Source: Nocardioides flavus (ex Wang et al. 2016)
Lineage (GTDB): Bacteria; Actinomycetota; Actinomycetes; Propionibacteriales; Nocardioidaceae
Assembly (NCBI RefSeq): GCF_014653115.1
Contig: NZ_BNAD01000011.1
Span: 62,001-126,000, forward strand
Reading direction: 5' to 3'
Length of the DNA stretch: 64,000 bases
A model generated the notes under the pieces. That model was given only the letters and a program-made list of their open reading frames with translations, did not search any database and was not told the DNA's origin. Shown here piece by piece: positions 40,950 through 52,461 of the stretch (positions within the stretch are counted from its first letter, which is position 1; every line of letters begins with the position of its first letter). The position numbers and the translations under genes are program-made.

Positions 40950-42101
40950 TCAGTCGCCGTCGCGCGCTTCCGCCAGGGTGTCGTCGAACGACGTGAGCAG
41001 GTCGATCACCGCCTGACGGGGGACGTCGGGCGCCCGGACCCCCAGGTTCCCGATCTCGACGGCGGCGAAGGTCGCCAGCAGCTCCTCGGAGCGGACGAGC
41101 GCGCTGCTGGCCGTTCCGCCGCCACGGACCGCGACGGCGATCCCGGTGTCGCCCTCGTCCACGGGGAAGGCGTACTCGCGCTTGGCCGGTCGGGCGGCGT
41201 CCGCCGCCAGCGCATCGGCCTGCTCCTGCGGGATCGGGCCGGCGGTCAGCCGGAGCGTGCGGTCACGCTCGGGGTTGCGGTAGAGGCACTGGATCCTGCC
41301 CGCCCCGTCGTCGAAGCCACGTGCGGTGGTCGCCCTGCCGATCACGGCCCGGACCCGGGAGTCGTCGTTGCGGGGGCACGCGTCGGGCAGCAGCACCCGC
41401 GGCTGGTCGTCGCGGTCGAGCGACAGTGAGTCGAGGACGGCGAGCAGCTTGTCGGTGGTCTTCTGCCGCTTGGCTGCGTCCCCCTGCTCGAAGCGGCGCA
41501 CGACACTGTCCTTGACCAGCACCCAGAAGCCCACGTCCTCGTTGCCGTGGAAGCCGTAGCCATTGACCGTGGTGAAGTCCGACGTGGTGATGGCGGCGTA
41601 CCCGCGGTTGGTGGCCGTGCCGCCGGCCGAGGCGAGGATCCTGTTGACGTCGTCGGGTCCGAACTCTCCGAGGAACCAGCCCCACGCCGCGACGTCGACC
41701 TCGTCACCGTCCTTGTCGCGGTAGCTCACCACGCAGCCGTACTTGGGGGTGTCGTCCAGGACGAGCGCGCCGATCGCGTCGCGCAGGGTGATGGGGCCGG
41801 TCAGCTCGGTGCGCAGGCGGACCGATTCGCGCTGGGCCCGCGGGACGAAGGGGCGCCACTCCTGCGGGGCGAGGCTCTCGCACGGGTTGATGTTCTCGAC
41901 CGCAGCGACGTCGACGGTCGGCTCGGGCTCGGCGGGCTCCGTCGTCTCGTCGGGGCTCTCGCTGGACTCCGACGCCCCGTTCGTCGGCTCGCTCCCGTCG
42001 CCGGAGGGCTCGGACGACCCGCCGGTGCAGCCGGCGAGGAGCACGGTGGCGAGCAGCACGGCGAGCAGTGGGCTGGGGCCGCGACGGCCGGGCATCGTCA
42101 T
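40950..42101 (-). CDS. Secreted lipoprotein, DUF3558-like (tentative)
   Basis: 383 aa from ATG 42101: short basic n-region, hydrophobic core and lipobox LLAGC at residues ~21-25, so a lipid-anchored extracytoplasmic protein. An in-frame ATG at 42131 is an alternative start. After a Ser/Glu/Pro/Thr linker of ~45 residues come two similar halves, each with a conserved Cys pair (NPCESL...YGCVVSY and DACPRN...IQCLYRN), suggesting a duplicated disulfide-bonded domain. The DUF3558 comparison rests on this Cys/Leu pattern and is weak. No enzymatic motif. Convergent with proB. Confidence 0.7.
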   Translation of the reverse strand: MTMPGRRGPSPLLAVLLATVLLAGCTGGSSEPSGDGSEPTNGASESSESPDETTEPAEPEPTVDVAAVENINPCESLAPQEWRPFVPRAQRESVRLRTELTGPITLRDAIGALVLDDTPKYGCVVSYRDKDGDEVDVAAWGWFLGEFGPDDVNRILASAGGTATNRGYAAITTSDFTTVNGYGFHGNEDVGFWVLVKDSVVRRFEQGDAAKRQKTTDKLLAVLDSLSLDRDDQPRVLLPDACPRNDDSRVRAVIGRATTARGFDDGAGRIQCLYRNPERDRTLRLTAGPIPQEQADALAADAARPAKREYAFPVDEGDTGIAVAVRGGGTASSALVRSEELLATFAAVEIGNLGVRAPDVPRQAVIDLLTSFDDTLAEARDGD

Positions 42102-42148
42102 GGCCCCAGCCTGCCCACTCGCCCGCGGCATAATCCTTCGGCGGCGGA

Positions 42149-42466
42149 TCAGTCCTCCGCGAGGGCTCCGTCCAGCTCGTCCATCGTGCTGGTGAACGCG
42201 CCGAGCAGGTCGACGTCGTAGGCGTCGGCGAGGGTGAGGACCGCCCACAGGCAGTCGGCGAGCTCGTGGGCCAGCGCCTCGTCGAGGTCCTCGCGGGGGC
42301 GCACGCCGGCCTTGCCCTGCACGAGCTTGGCGAGGTCGCCGACGTCGCCGAGGAAGCCGAGCATGATCTCCTCGGTCGTCCACGACCTGCCGTAGGCCGT
42401 GGCCTCGACCTCGGCGTACCTCGCCCGGACCGTACGGGCGCGCTCCTGCATCTCGTGGAAGTCCAT
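42149..42466 (-). CDS. MazG-like nucleotide pyrophosphohydrolase
   Basis: 105 aa, all-alpha. The helix HELADCLWAVLTLADAYDVDL carries the ExxD half of the MazG metal site. The first half of the motif is GDVGDLAKLVQ, with Asp where most members have Glu. It resembles the small MazG-like/iMazG housekeeping proteins that remove aberrant NTPs. Lies 47 nt upstream of the lipoprotein gene on the same strand; it may share a transcript. Confidence 0.75.
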   Translation of the reverse strand: MDFHEMQERARTVRARYAEVEATAYGRSWTTEEIMLGFLGDVGDLAKLVQGKAGVRPREDLDEALAHELADCLWAVLTLADAYDVDLLGAFTSTMDELDGALAED

Positions 42467-42521
42467 GCCCGGATCCTGCCCCAGCCGAAGGTGTGCACGC
42501 CGGGACGCTGCGGTTCTCGAG

Positions 42522-43769
42522 TCAGGCGGACCGTGCCCAGGCGAGCGCCTGCGCGCTCAGCTCCCGGGTCGAGACGCCCAGCTCGCGACGTACGACGTCC
42601 TCGGTCTCGGTCCAGAAGCTGAACCGCGCGCCGTCGAACGTGCGGACGAGGTCCCACAGCACGTCCTCGCCGCGCGTCGTGGCGAGGAAGTCGCAGACCA
42701 GGGCGGACAGCGCGTAGTTGAGCTGGGGGTCTCGGGAGTAGAAGCGCCGGGTCGGCTCGAGCGTGCGGGCCCGTGCCGCCACGAGCTGCGCGGACGCGAT
42801 CCGCCGGCGCTCGTCCACGGAGAACGGCGTGCGGGCGACGTACTCGGCGATCCCTTCGGCGAGCCACGTGGGGGAGCGGTCGTCCGAGGTGCCGAACGCG
42901 ACGTGGACCAGCTCGTGCCGGAAGACCAGGTCGCGCGACAGCACGTCGGAGACCACCTCGGGGTTGACCATGAAGCGGTACGCAGCGACCGGACCTCGAG
43001 GTCGCGAGAGCACCGGGAACGCCACCGCGGCCGTGTCGTCGACGCTCATCGCGCTCATCTCGTCCATCACGGCCGTGTCCGAGGTGCCGTAGGTCACGAA
43101 CCTGCCGGACCAGCGTGGAAGCCGCGCACGCACCGCCGCGCGGGCGTCGGCCAGGTCGCGCATGACGTAGTCGGCGTGGTCGACGGTCTCCTCGTCGAAG
43201 ACCCCGAGGATGCCGTCCGAGCGGCGCACCTCGATGTGCCCGAGGTCCCACGGCGCCGGCGTCCACCCGGACCTGGCCTCGACCTGGACGTTGCGGTCGT
43301 CGGCGAGCAGCGCGTCCTCGCCGTCGCGGGCGAACGTCCACACCATCTGCTGCGTCACGGGTCGTTCGTCGAAGCCCTCCAGCCGCATCGTGAAGTCGAC
43401 GGGCAGCTGCAGGTCGCCCGCGCCGGCGACCTGCGTCATGAAGCTCTCGTCGCCGAGCTCGTAGGACACGTCGGTGAGGGGCAGCTGCGCCATGTTGTCG
43501 AACCAGCGGGCCTGGGTCGCGGCGAAGGTGAGCGCGTCGGGGTCGACGGTCGCCAGGAACGCGTCCCGGTCGCCGGCCACGAGCGCGTCCTCGCGCTTCT
43601 CGACCAGCTCGAGGGCGGCGTCGCGGAGCGACTCGTCCATGCCGGCCGGGGGTCCGGAGCGCTCGGGCAGGGTCGGCTGCGGCGCCGCGCCCGACGGAGC
43701 CGAGCCGCCCGAGCACGACGCGGTCGGCAGCAGCAGGAGGCAGGCGAACCAGGCCCGGGACACACGCAT
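42522..43769 (-). CDS. Secreted lipoprotein with gluzincin-type metallopeptidase motif
   Basis: 415 aa. The signal peptide ends in a lipobox-like TASC (Cys19), so it is probably lipid-anchored outside the membrane. The N-terminal ~130 residues resemble an NTF2/SnoaL-like or DUF4440 fold by pattern. The C-terminal part carries HELVH at 285-289 and WLAEGIAEY with Glu305 and Glu309, the HExxH...E zinc arrangement of the peptidase-MA-like group. All metal ligands are present, so peptidase activity is plausible but unproven. The ATG is preceded by a leaderless-type -10. Divergent from the cysteine desulfurase gene. Confidence 0.78.
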   Translation of the reverse strand: MRVSRAWFACLLLLPTASCSGGSAPSGAAPQPTLPERSGPPAGMDESLRDAALELVEKREDALVAGDRDAFLATVDPDALTFAATQARWFDNMAQLPLTDVSYELGDESFMTQVAGAGDLQLPVDFTMRLEGFDERPVTQQMVWTFARDGEDALLADDRNVQVEARSGWTPAPWDLGHIEVRRSDGILGVFDEETVDHADYVMRDLADARAAVRARLPRWSGRFVTYGTSDTAVMDEMSAMSVDDTAAVAFPVLSRPRGPVAAYRFMVNPEVVSDVLSRDLVFRHELVHVAFGTSDDRSPTWLAEGIAEYVARTPFSVDERRRIASAQLVAARARTLEPTRRFYSRDPQLNYALSALVCDFLATTRGEDVLWDLVRTFDGARFSFWTETEDVVRRELGVSTRELSAQALAWARSA

Positions 43770-43775
43770 GCCGCG

Positions 43776-43781
43776 ACCCTA
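43776..43781 (-). promoter_or_regulatory. -10 hexamer of metallopeptidase gene (leaderless)
   Basis: TAGGGT on the minus strand, 6 nt before ATG 43769, no SD. Confidence 0.5.
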
Positions 43782-43826
43782 GGTGGTCGTCGCGGCCCGC
43801 GAGGCGGATTCGCCGGGGCGCCCGCG

Positions 43827-43832
43827 TAGGCT
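43827..43832 (+). promoter_or_regulatory. -10 hexamer of cysteine desulfurase operon
   Basis: TAGGCT 9 nt before ATG 43842; drives the desulfurase-mnmA-MetE-like operon. Confidence 0.5.
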
Positions 43833-43841
43833 TGGCAGGTC

Positions 43842-45023
43842 ATGACCCAGCCGCTCGTCTACCTCGACCACGCCGCGACCACGCCGATGCTGCCGGTCGC
43901 CGTCGACGCGATGACGCGACACCTCGCCGGCGTCGGCAACGCGAGCTCGCTGCACGCCTCCGGGCGCGCGGCGCGCCGGGTGGTGGAGGAGTCGCGCGAG
44001 ACGATCGCCGGTGTCATCGGCGCCCGGCCGGGCGACGTGGTCTTCACCTCCGGCGGCACCGAGTCCGACAACCTCGCGGTCAAGGGGATCTTCTGGTCCC
44101 GGCGCGCGGAGGACCCACGCCGTACGCGCATCCTGTCGACGGCCGTCGAGCACCACGCGGTGCTCGACCCGCTGCACTGGCTGGCCGAGAGCGACGGTGC
44201 CGACGTCGAGCTGCTCCCGGTCACGTCCGAGGGGGTCCTGGACGTCGCGTCGCTGAGGGACGCGGTGTCCCGGGACCCGGGTTCGGTGGCCCTGATCTCG
44301 GTGATGTGGGCCAACAACGAGGTCGGCTCGCTGCAGCCGATCGACGAGGTCGTCGCGATCGCCGCCGAGCACGCGATCCCGGTGCACACCGACGCGGTGC
44401 AGGCGCTCGGCCAGGTGCCCGTCGACTTCGCCGCGTCGGGCGTCGACGCCCTGACCTTCACCGGGCACAAGGTCGGCGGCCCCTACGGCGTGGGCGCCCT
44501 CGTCGTACGCCGCGACGTGCCGGTCAGCGCCCTCGTCCACGGCGGCGGCCAGGAGCGCGACATCCGCAGCGGCACCCTCGACGTCCCGGCGATCGCCAGC
44601 CTCGCGGCGGCGGTCGAGGAGTCGGTCAAGCACCAGCACGAGCACGCCGTGCGGGTGGCGGCGCTGCGCGACGACCTGGTGCGCCGGGTGGTCGAGGTCG
44701 TCCCGGACGCCCACCTCCACGGCACGCCGTCCGGTCCGCTGCGGCTGCCCGGCAACGCCCACCTCGGCTTCCCCGGCTGCGAGGGCGACTCGCTGCTGAT
44801 GCTGCTCGACGCACGCGGCATCGAGTGCTCGACCGGCTCCGCCTGCTCGGCGGGGGTGCCCCAGCCCTCCCACGTCCTGCTCGCCATGGGCTGCGACGAC
44901 GACCAGGCCCGCCACTCGCTCAGGTTCTCCCTCGGCCACTCCAGCACGTCCGGTGACGTCGACCGCCTCGTCGAGGCGATCGGACCGGTCGTCGAGCGGG
45001 CCCGGGCCGCGCGGGCCCGCTGA
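43842..45023 (+). CDS. Cysteine desulfurase (NifS/IscS-like)
   Basis: PLP enzyme that releases sulfur from cysteine as a protein persulfide. 393 aa. YLDHAATTP at the N terminus, [13 protein letters not shown] Lys210 in [10 protein letters not shown], and the persulfide-forming Cys335 in [10 protein letters not shown]. Directly followed, with one base overlapping (TGATG), by mnmA, so its main client is most likely tRNA 2-thiouridine synthesis. It may also serve Fe-S or other thiolations; no iscU-like gene is adjacent. Confidence 0.94.
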   Translation: MTQPLVYLDHAATTPMLPVAVDAMTRHLAGVGNASSLHASGRAARRVVEESRETIAGVIGARPGDVVFTSGGTESDNLAVKGIFWSRRAEDPRRTRILSTAVEHHAVLDPLHWLAESDGADVELLPVTSEGVLDVASLRDAVSRDPGSVALISVMWANNEVGSLQPIDEVVAIAAEHAIPVHTDAVQALGQVPVDFAASGVDALTFTGHKVGGPYGVGALVVRRDVPVSALVHGGGQERDIRSGTLDVPAIASLAAAVEESVKHQHEHAVRVAALRDDLVRRVVEVVPDAHLHGTPSGPLRLPGNAHLGFPGCEGDSLLMLLDARGIECSTGSACSAGVPQPSHVLLAMGCDDDQARHSLRFSLGHSSTSGDVDRLVEAIGPVVERARAARAR

Positions 45024-46138
45024 TGGGACGCCCGATGAGGGTGGTCGCCGCCATGTCCGGCGGGGTGGACTCCGCCGTCGCCGCCGCCCGTGCCGTGGAG
45101 GCCGGTCACGAGGTGACCGGCGTGCACCTCGCGCTCAGCCGCAACCCCGCGTCGTACCGCTCCGGCGCCCGCGGCTGCTGCACGATCGAGGACAGCAACG
45201 ACGCGCGTCGCGCCGCCGACGTCATCGGCATCCCGTTCTACGTGTGGGACCTCTCCGACCGCTTCCACGAGGACGTCGTGGAGGACTTCATGGACGAGTA
45301 CGCCGCCGGGCGCACGCCGAACCCGTGCCTGCGCTGCAACGAGAAGATCAAGTTCGCCGCGGTGCTCGACCGCGCGCTGGCGCTCGGCTTCGACGCCGTC
45401 GCCACGGGCCACTACGCGCAGCTGCGCACCGGCGCCGACGGCCTCATCGAGATGCACCGTGCCGCCGACCACGCCAAGGACCAGTCCTACGTCCTCGGCG
45501 TCCTCGACCAGGAGCAGCTGCGCCACTCGCTCTTCCCCCTGGGTGACACCGACAAGCCGGCCGTCCGTCGCGAGGCCGAGGCCCGCGGGCTGCTGGTCGC
45601 CGACAAGCCCGACTCGCACGACATCTGCTTCGTCGCCGACGGCGACAACGCCGGCTGGCTCCGCGAGAAGCTGGGCGACCGCGCCCCCAACCACGGCGGT
45701 GACATCGTCGACGTCACGACGGGGGAGAAGGTCGGCAGCCACGGCGGCACCTACGGCTTCACCATCGGGCAGCGTCGGGGCCTGCGGCTCGGGGTGCCGG
45801 CGGCCGACGGCAAGCCGCGCTTCGTCCTGGACATCGAGCCCGTCAGCGGCACCGTCACCGTCGGCCCGCGCGAGCGGCTCGCGGTCGACCACGTCTCCGG
45901 GATCCGGCCGCGCTGGTGCGGCACGGTGCCCGAGCGGGTCGAGGGCACCGTCCAGCTGCGCGCGCACGGCGCCGAGCACCGAGCCGTCGTGGAGGTGGCG
46001 GGTGACCGGGTCGAGATCGACCTGCTCGACCCCGCCGAGGGCATCGCGCCCGGACAGGCAGCGGTGATCTACGACGGCACCCGCGTCGTCGGCTCGGCGA
46101 CGATCTCGGCGACCCGGCCGGCCGGGGTCCGCGCATGA
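45023..46138 (+). CDS. mnmA: tRNA-specific 2-thiouridylase MnmA
   Basis: Thiolates U34 of Lys/Glu/Gln tRNAs using ATP and persulfide sulfur. 371 aa from ATG 45023 (ATG 45035 possible). PP-loop SGGVDS at residues 12-17; catalytic Cys in [13 protein letters not shown] and the second, persulfide-carrying Cys in [11 protein letters not shown], so both essential cysteines are present. Part of a three-gene operon with the desulfurase before it and the MetE-like gene after it (4-nt overlap). Confidence 0.96.
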   Translation: MGRPMRVVAAMSGGVDSAVAAARAVEAGHEVTGVHLALSRNPASYRSGARGCCTIEDSNDARRAADVIGIPFYVWDLSDRFHEDVVEDFMDEYAAGRTPNPCLRCNEKIKFAAVLDRALALGFDAVATGHYAQLRTGADGLIEMHRAADHAKDQSYVLGVLDQEQLRHSLFPLGDTDKPAVRREAEARGLLVADKPDSHDICFVADGDNAGWLREKLGDRAPNHGGDIVDVTTGEKVGSHGGTYGFTIGQRRGLRLGVPAADGKPRFVLDIEPVSGTVTVGPRERLAVDHVSGIRPRWCGTVPERVEGTVQLRAHGAEHRAVVEVAGDRVEIDLLDPAEGIAPGQAAVIYDGTRVVGSATISATRPAGVRA

Positions 46139-47124
46139 CCGCCGGGACGGGCATCGGCTCGATGCCGGGCGACACCGACGCCGCGCACGCCGAGGCGGTC
46201 CGGCTCGTCCTCGGCGAGCTCCCCGACCTGCCCCACGTCCCCGAGGTGCCCGGGCGTGGCGCCTGGGCCTCCATGACGGCTCGGGGCCTGGCTGTCCTCG
46301 ACGGGCTCGCGGCGGACCTGCAGCCGGCCGGGTGGCGGCTCACCGACGTCAGTGGCGTCGACCACCGCCGCGCGAGGTCGCTGCTCGCGCAGGACCTCGA
46401 CACGGTGGAGGAGCTCGCGCAGGGATACGCGGGCACCTTCAAGACCCAGGTGGCCGGGCCGTGGACGCTGGCCGCCACGGTGGAGAAGCCGCGCGGCGAC
46501 AAGGTCCTCAGCGACCACGGGGCCCGCCGCGAGCTGGCCCAGGCCCTGGCCGAGGGCGTACGGGTGCACCTCGCCGACCTCCGCCGCCGGCTCGGCGGGG
46601 TGGACCGCTGGATCGTCCAGGTCGACGAGCCGGCCCTCGCCGCCGTCGTCGACGGGCAGGTGCCCACGGCGAGCGGCTACGGGCGGCACCGCAGCGTCGA
46701 CCTTCCCGAGGCATCGGCCCACCTGGAGTGGGTGGTGACCGCGATCAGCGAGGCCGGCGGCGAGGCCTGGGTGCACTCCTGCGCCCCGCGCACGCCCTGG
46801 TCGCTCGTGGCAGGCACCGGCGCGCACGGCCTCTCGGCGGACCTCGACGTGCTCGGCCCGGCCGACCTCGACGTCTTCGCCGAGGCACTGGAGGCCGGTC
46901 GCACCGCGGCGCTCGGCGTCGTACCGTCCCTCGACCCGGCCACTGACGTGTCGGACGCACGGCTCACCGAGCGTGTGCAGCGGTGGCTCGAAATGCTCGG
47001 CCTCGACCCGGAGCTCGTGGGGGCTCGGCTGGCCGTCACCCCGTCGTGCGGACTCGCGGGAGCGACCCCGCAGTGGGCGGCGCGCGCCGTACGCCTGTCC
47101 GCGACGGTCGCGCGCAACCTCTGA
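46135..47124 (+). CDS. MetE C-terminal-like methyltransferase (cobalamin-independent methionine synthase family)
   Basis: 329 aa, about the size of the MetE catalytic half alone; full MetE is ~750 aa. A UROD/MetE-like barrel: GIGSMPG near the N terminus, [11 protein letters not shown], Zn-ligand HSC around residue 222 and the second Cys in TPSCGLAG near the C terminus. The N-terminal folate-binding half of MetE is absent, so the methyl donor may be another compound or a methyl-carrier protein, as in archaeal and 'core' MetE enzymes. Position after mnmA is common in actinobacteria. Ends 9 nt from the convergent hydrolase. Confidence 0.82.
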   Translation: MTAGTGIGSMPGDTDAAHAEAVRLVLGELPDLPHVPEVPGRGAWASMTARGLAVLDGLAADLQPAGWRLTDVSGVDHRRARSLLAQDLDTVEELAQGYAGTFKTQVAGPWTLAATVEKPRGDKVLSDHGARRELAQALAEGVRVHLADLRRRLGGVDRWIVQVDEPALAAVVDGQVPTASGYGRHRSVDLPEASAHLEWVVTAISEAGGEAWVHSCAPRTPWSLVAGTGAHGLSADLDVLGPADLDVFAEALEAGRTAALGVVPSLDPATDVSDARLTERVQRWLEMLGLDPELVGARLAVTPSCGLAGATPQWAARAVRLSATVARNL

Positions 47125-47133
47125 GGTCCCGTC

Positions 47134-47775
47134 TCACCTGCGGTGGTGGGGGACGTGCGCATCCAGCACCTCGAGGCACGAGGAGATCGCCACGTCGTGC
47201 CAGCGCCGCGAGCCGGCGAGCATGTAGTGGCCCAGCCCGCCCATGTCGCGCAGGTCGGCGCTGTCGGCGACCTCGCGGGCCCGATCGACGTAGCGGGCGG
47301 TCTCGCGGAACGAGGTGATCCGGTCGCGACGACCGTGCGCCGCGCGGAGGGTCCGGCCGGCGAGGGTGTGCACCGGGTCGTCGGAGGACCACCACGGCGC
47401 GAGCCCGACCACGCCCACCACGGACGGGTCGTCGGCGACGTGCACCGCGACCCGTGCGCCCATCGAGTGGCCGAGCAGCACCACCGGAACCTCACCGAGC
47501 TCGGTGCGCACCTGCTCGAGGGCCCACCGGGCATCCGCGGTCGGAGCGCCGCCGCCGTTCCACCCGCGCGTGCGGTAGCGGGCCGACCACACGCCGACAC
47601 CCGCGGCGTGCGCCTCGTCGGTGATCTCGCGCTGCAGCCACAGGGCGCGGCGCCAGGAGGCGCTGCGGCCGTCGACCGACTGGGTGGAGCGCGGCTTGCC
47701 GCCGTGGAGCACCAGGACCAGCGCGCGGGCGGGTCCGGCCACGGGGTCGTGGCGGGTCAGGAGCGGGTCGGTCAC
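47134..47775 (-). CDS. Alpha/beta hydrolase
   Basis: 213 aa from GTG 47775, which has GAAGGAGAG 4 nt upstream; the frame is open further but without family sequence. Oxyanion region LVLHGGKP; nucleophile Ser in GHSMGAR (G-x-S-x-G); the Asp/His of the triad probably in HGRRDRITS and LGHYMLAG. Small, no signal peptide, hence cytoplasmic. Substrate unknown. Downstream of the MFS gene on the same strand by 50 nt, but its own SD and the gap leave it unclear whether it belongs to the TetR-MFS unit. Confidence 0.82.
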   Translation of the reverse strand: MTDPLLTRHDPVAGPARALVLVLHGGKPRSTQSVDGRSASWRRALWLQREITDEAHAAGVGVWSARYRTRGWNGGGAPTADARWALEQVRTELGEVPVVLLGHSMGARVAVHVADDPSVVGVVGLAPWWSSDDPVHTLAGRTLRAAHGRRDRITSFRETARYVDRAREVADSADLRDMGGLGHYMLAGSRRWHDVAISSCLEVLDAHVPHHRR

Positions 47776-47825
47776 AGCTCTCCTTCGGAGGCGACGGCGT
47801 GCCCGGATGGGCCGGACGGGGGAGG

Positions 47826-49445
47826 TCAGTGGACCCCGACTCCCTCGGGCGCGGACTCGCTGGCGAGCTCCTCGTGCTCGACGTCGAGGAAGAGCCACAC
47901 GATCGCGGAGGCCGCGAGCATCATCAGCGAGCCCACGAAGAACGCCGTCGTGGCGCCCTCGGTGAACGCGCCGAGCGACGCCAGCTGGCCGAGCGCGGCC
48001 GGGTCGAGCTCGGGCGCGGCAGCCGCGATCGCCGGCGCGAGCTCGTCGGCCCGGGTCTGCGCGAAGTGCAGCGACACCGTGCTGAGGGTCGCGAGACCGA
48101 GCGCTCCGCCGACCTGCTGCATGGTGTTGAGGACGCCGGAGCCGATGCCCGTGTCCTGGATCCGGAGGTGGTGCACGGCGACCAGCGTCAGCGGCACGAA
48201 GTTGAGACCCATGCCGAACGCCATGAGGACCACGAACGGCAGGACCTGCGTCCAGTAGCTCACCCCGTCGCCGAGGGCGACGCCCTGGCCGCCCATGGCC
48301 TCCGGCAGCGACGCCAGGATCGACGCCGGGTCCTCGGGCACCGTGATCCGGCTGAAGCCGTAGAGCGCGGTGGCGGACAGCAGCGTGCCCACCCCGGAGA
48401 GGTAGCGCGGGTCCACGTGGCTGATGAGCCGCGAGGCGAGGGTCGCCGAGACGATCATCGCGACGGAGAACGGGAGGAACGCCACGCCCGTGCCCAGCGG
48501 GCTGTAGCCGACGACCAGCTGGATGAACAGCGAGAGGAAGAAGAACATCGCGAACATCGCCGCCGGCACGATCATCATCACGGCGAACGCGGTCGCGCGG
48601 TTCCGGCTGCGGAAGATCCGGAACGGCATCAAGGGGTGCTCGACGCGGGACTCCACGAGCAGGAAGAGGCCGAGGAGGGCCACGCCCACGACCAGGCTGG
48701 CGACCGTCGTCGTGTCACCCCAGCCGTAGCGCTCGTCGCCCGCGCGGGAGAGGCCGTAGACGATGGCCAGCAGGCCGCCGGTCCCGGTGATCGCGCCGGG
48801 GACGTCGAGCCACCCGGTGTGCCGCTCGGACTCGTTGAAGAAGCGCGGCGCGAAGAACGCGGCGGCGAGCCCGATCGGCACCACGATGAGGAAGGTGTAG
48901 CGCCAGCCCTCGAGCCCCAGGATGGGATCGAGGCCGGTGAGCCAGCCACCGAGGATGAGGCCGACGGCGGCGCCGACGCCCGCCATCGCGGCGTACACCG
49001 CGAACGCGCGGTTGCGCTCGCGCCCGGCCGGGAAGGTCGTCGTGATCAGCGCCAGCGCCGCGGGGGAGGCCATCGCCGCACCGAGGCCCTGCAGGCCGCG
49101 GGCACCGAGGAGCATCACCTCGTTCTGCGCGAAGCCGCCGACCAGCGAGGCGACCGCGAAGACCAGCACGCCCGCGATGAAGATGCGCCGGCGGCCGTAG
49201 AGGTCGGCCAGGCGCCCGCCGAGCAGCAGGAAGCCGCCGAAGGTGAGCGCGTAGCCGGTCACGATCCAGGACAGGTTGGCCTGGTCGATGTCGAGGTCGG
49301 TGCCGATGTAGGGCAGGGCGATGTTGGCGATGGTGCTGTCGAGCACCACCATCAGCTGGGCCAGCGAGATGAGCACGAGCGCCCAGCGCAGGCGCCTGTG
49401 CTGCTCGGGGGTCACCTCGTCGGCAACCGGGGCCAGGTCGGTCAT
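47826..49445 (-). CDS. MFS drug transporter, DHA2 (EmrB/QacA) type
   Basis: 539 aa from ATG 49445 (SD GAAGGAAG). Around 14 hydrophobic helices. Motif C-type and family sequences are visible: LVVLDSTIANIALPYIG in helix 1, WIVTGYALTFGGFLLLGGRLADLYGRRRIF (motif A) and AMASPAALALITTTFP. These proton-driven exporters give resistance to lipophilic cations and antibiotics. It lies 28 nt downstream of the TetR gene and is presumably controlled by it. C-terminal tail is short and acidic. Confidence 0.93.
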   Translation of the reverse strand: MTDLAPVADEVTPEQHRRLRWALVLISLAQLMVVLDSTIANIALPYIGTDLDIDQANLSWIVTGYALTFGGFLLLGGRLADLYGRRRIFIAGVLVFAVASLVGGFAQNEVMLLGARGLQGLGAAMASPAALALITTTFPAGRERNRAFAVYAAMAGVGAAVGLILGGWLTGLDPILGLEGWRYTFLIVVPIGLAAAFFAPRFFNESERHTGWLDVPGAITGTGGLLAIVYGLSRAGDERYGWGDTTTVASLVVGVALLGLFLLVESRVEHPLMPFRIFRSRNRATAFAVMMIVPAAMFAMFFFLSLFIQLVVGYSPLGTGVAFLPFSVAMIVSATLASRLISHVDPRYLSGVGTLLSATALYGFSRITVPEDPASILASLPEAMGGQGVALGDGVSYWTQVLPFVVLMAFGMGLNFVPLTLVAVHHLRIQDTGIGSGVLNTMQQVGGALGLATLSTVSLHFAQTRADELAPAIAAAAPELDPAALGQLASLGAFTEGATTAFFVGSLMMLAASAIVWLFLDVEHEELASESAPEGVGVH

Positions 49446-49473
49446 GGGACTTCCTTCAGGAGTGTGGGCTGGG

Positions 49474-50076
49474 TCAGGCAGGTCGGGCGGGGCCGTGCAG
49501 GGCGGCCGGGAGGACGACCTCGTCGAGGACGCGAGCGAGGAGGTCGGGGGTGACCGCCTCGCCGAGGAGGAACGCCCGGTGCAGGACGATCCCGGCCAGC
49601 GAGGGGGCGAGCATGTCGATGTCCGCGTCGGGGTGGACCTCGCCGCGCTCGCGGGCACGCTCGTAGATGGCGCGCGAGGAGGCGATCTTGGGTCCGATGA
49701 AGTCGCGCCGGTAGACCTCGGCGAACTCGGGGTCGCGGCCCATCGCGGTGACGACCGCGCTGAGCACGGACTGCGCCAGCGGGTCGTTGAGGCCGCCGGC
49801 GCCGCAGTACGCCGCGAGCAGGTCGCCGCGCAGGGAGCCGGTGTCGGGGACGACGGCCTCTCCCTTGTGGGCCATGATCGCGGCCACGACCAGCTCGGGC
49901 TTGCCCTTCCAGCGCCGGTAGAGCGTGGCCTTCGACGCCCTGGCGCGGCTCGCCACGGCGTCCATCGTCAGCAGGTCGTAGCCCACCTCGTCGAGCACCT
50001 GGAGGGTCGCCTCGAGGATCTGCAGCTCGCGGTCGCCCTCCACACGGGGGCGGGTGCCTGTCTCGGTCGCGGTCAC
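49474..50076 (-). CDS. TetR family transcriptional regulator
   Basis: 200 aa from GTG 50076 with GAGGAAGG upstream; the longer open frame runs through the operator and is rejected. The N-terminal HTH is ILEATLQVLDEVGYDLLTMDAVASRARASKATLYRRWKGKPEL in pattern (short segments: TMDAVASRA, KATLYRRW). The ligand domain is helical and resembles TetR_C members next to efflux pumps. A perfect 10-bp dyad lies 29 nt upstream, so the gene probably represses itself and the MFS gene. Confidence 0.92.
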   Translation of the reverse strand: MTATETGTRPRVEGDRELQILEATLQVLDEVGYDLLTMDAVASRARASKATLYRRWKGKPELVVAAIMAHKGEAVVPDTGSLRGDLLAAYCGAGGLNDPLAQSVLSAVVTAMGRDPEFAEVYRRDFIGPKIASSRAIYERARERGEVHPDADIDMLAPSLAGIVLHRAFLLGEAVTPDLLARVLDEVVLPAALHGPARPA

Positions 50077-50104
50077 GGGGTCCTTCCTCGGTGAGCCGTA
50101 GGGT

Positions 50105-52380
<2,276 letters not shown>

Positions 52381-52461
52381 GAGACGGTCCGACGCGTGAG
52401 GTTTGAGCAGGGCCGTTCGTGGTCAGGAGGAGACGAACCAACCGATCCTCTGGGAGTCAGC

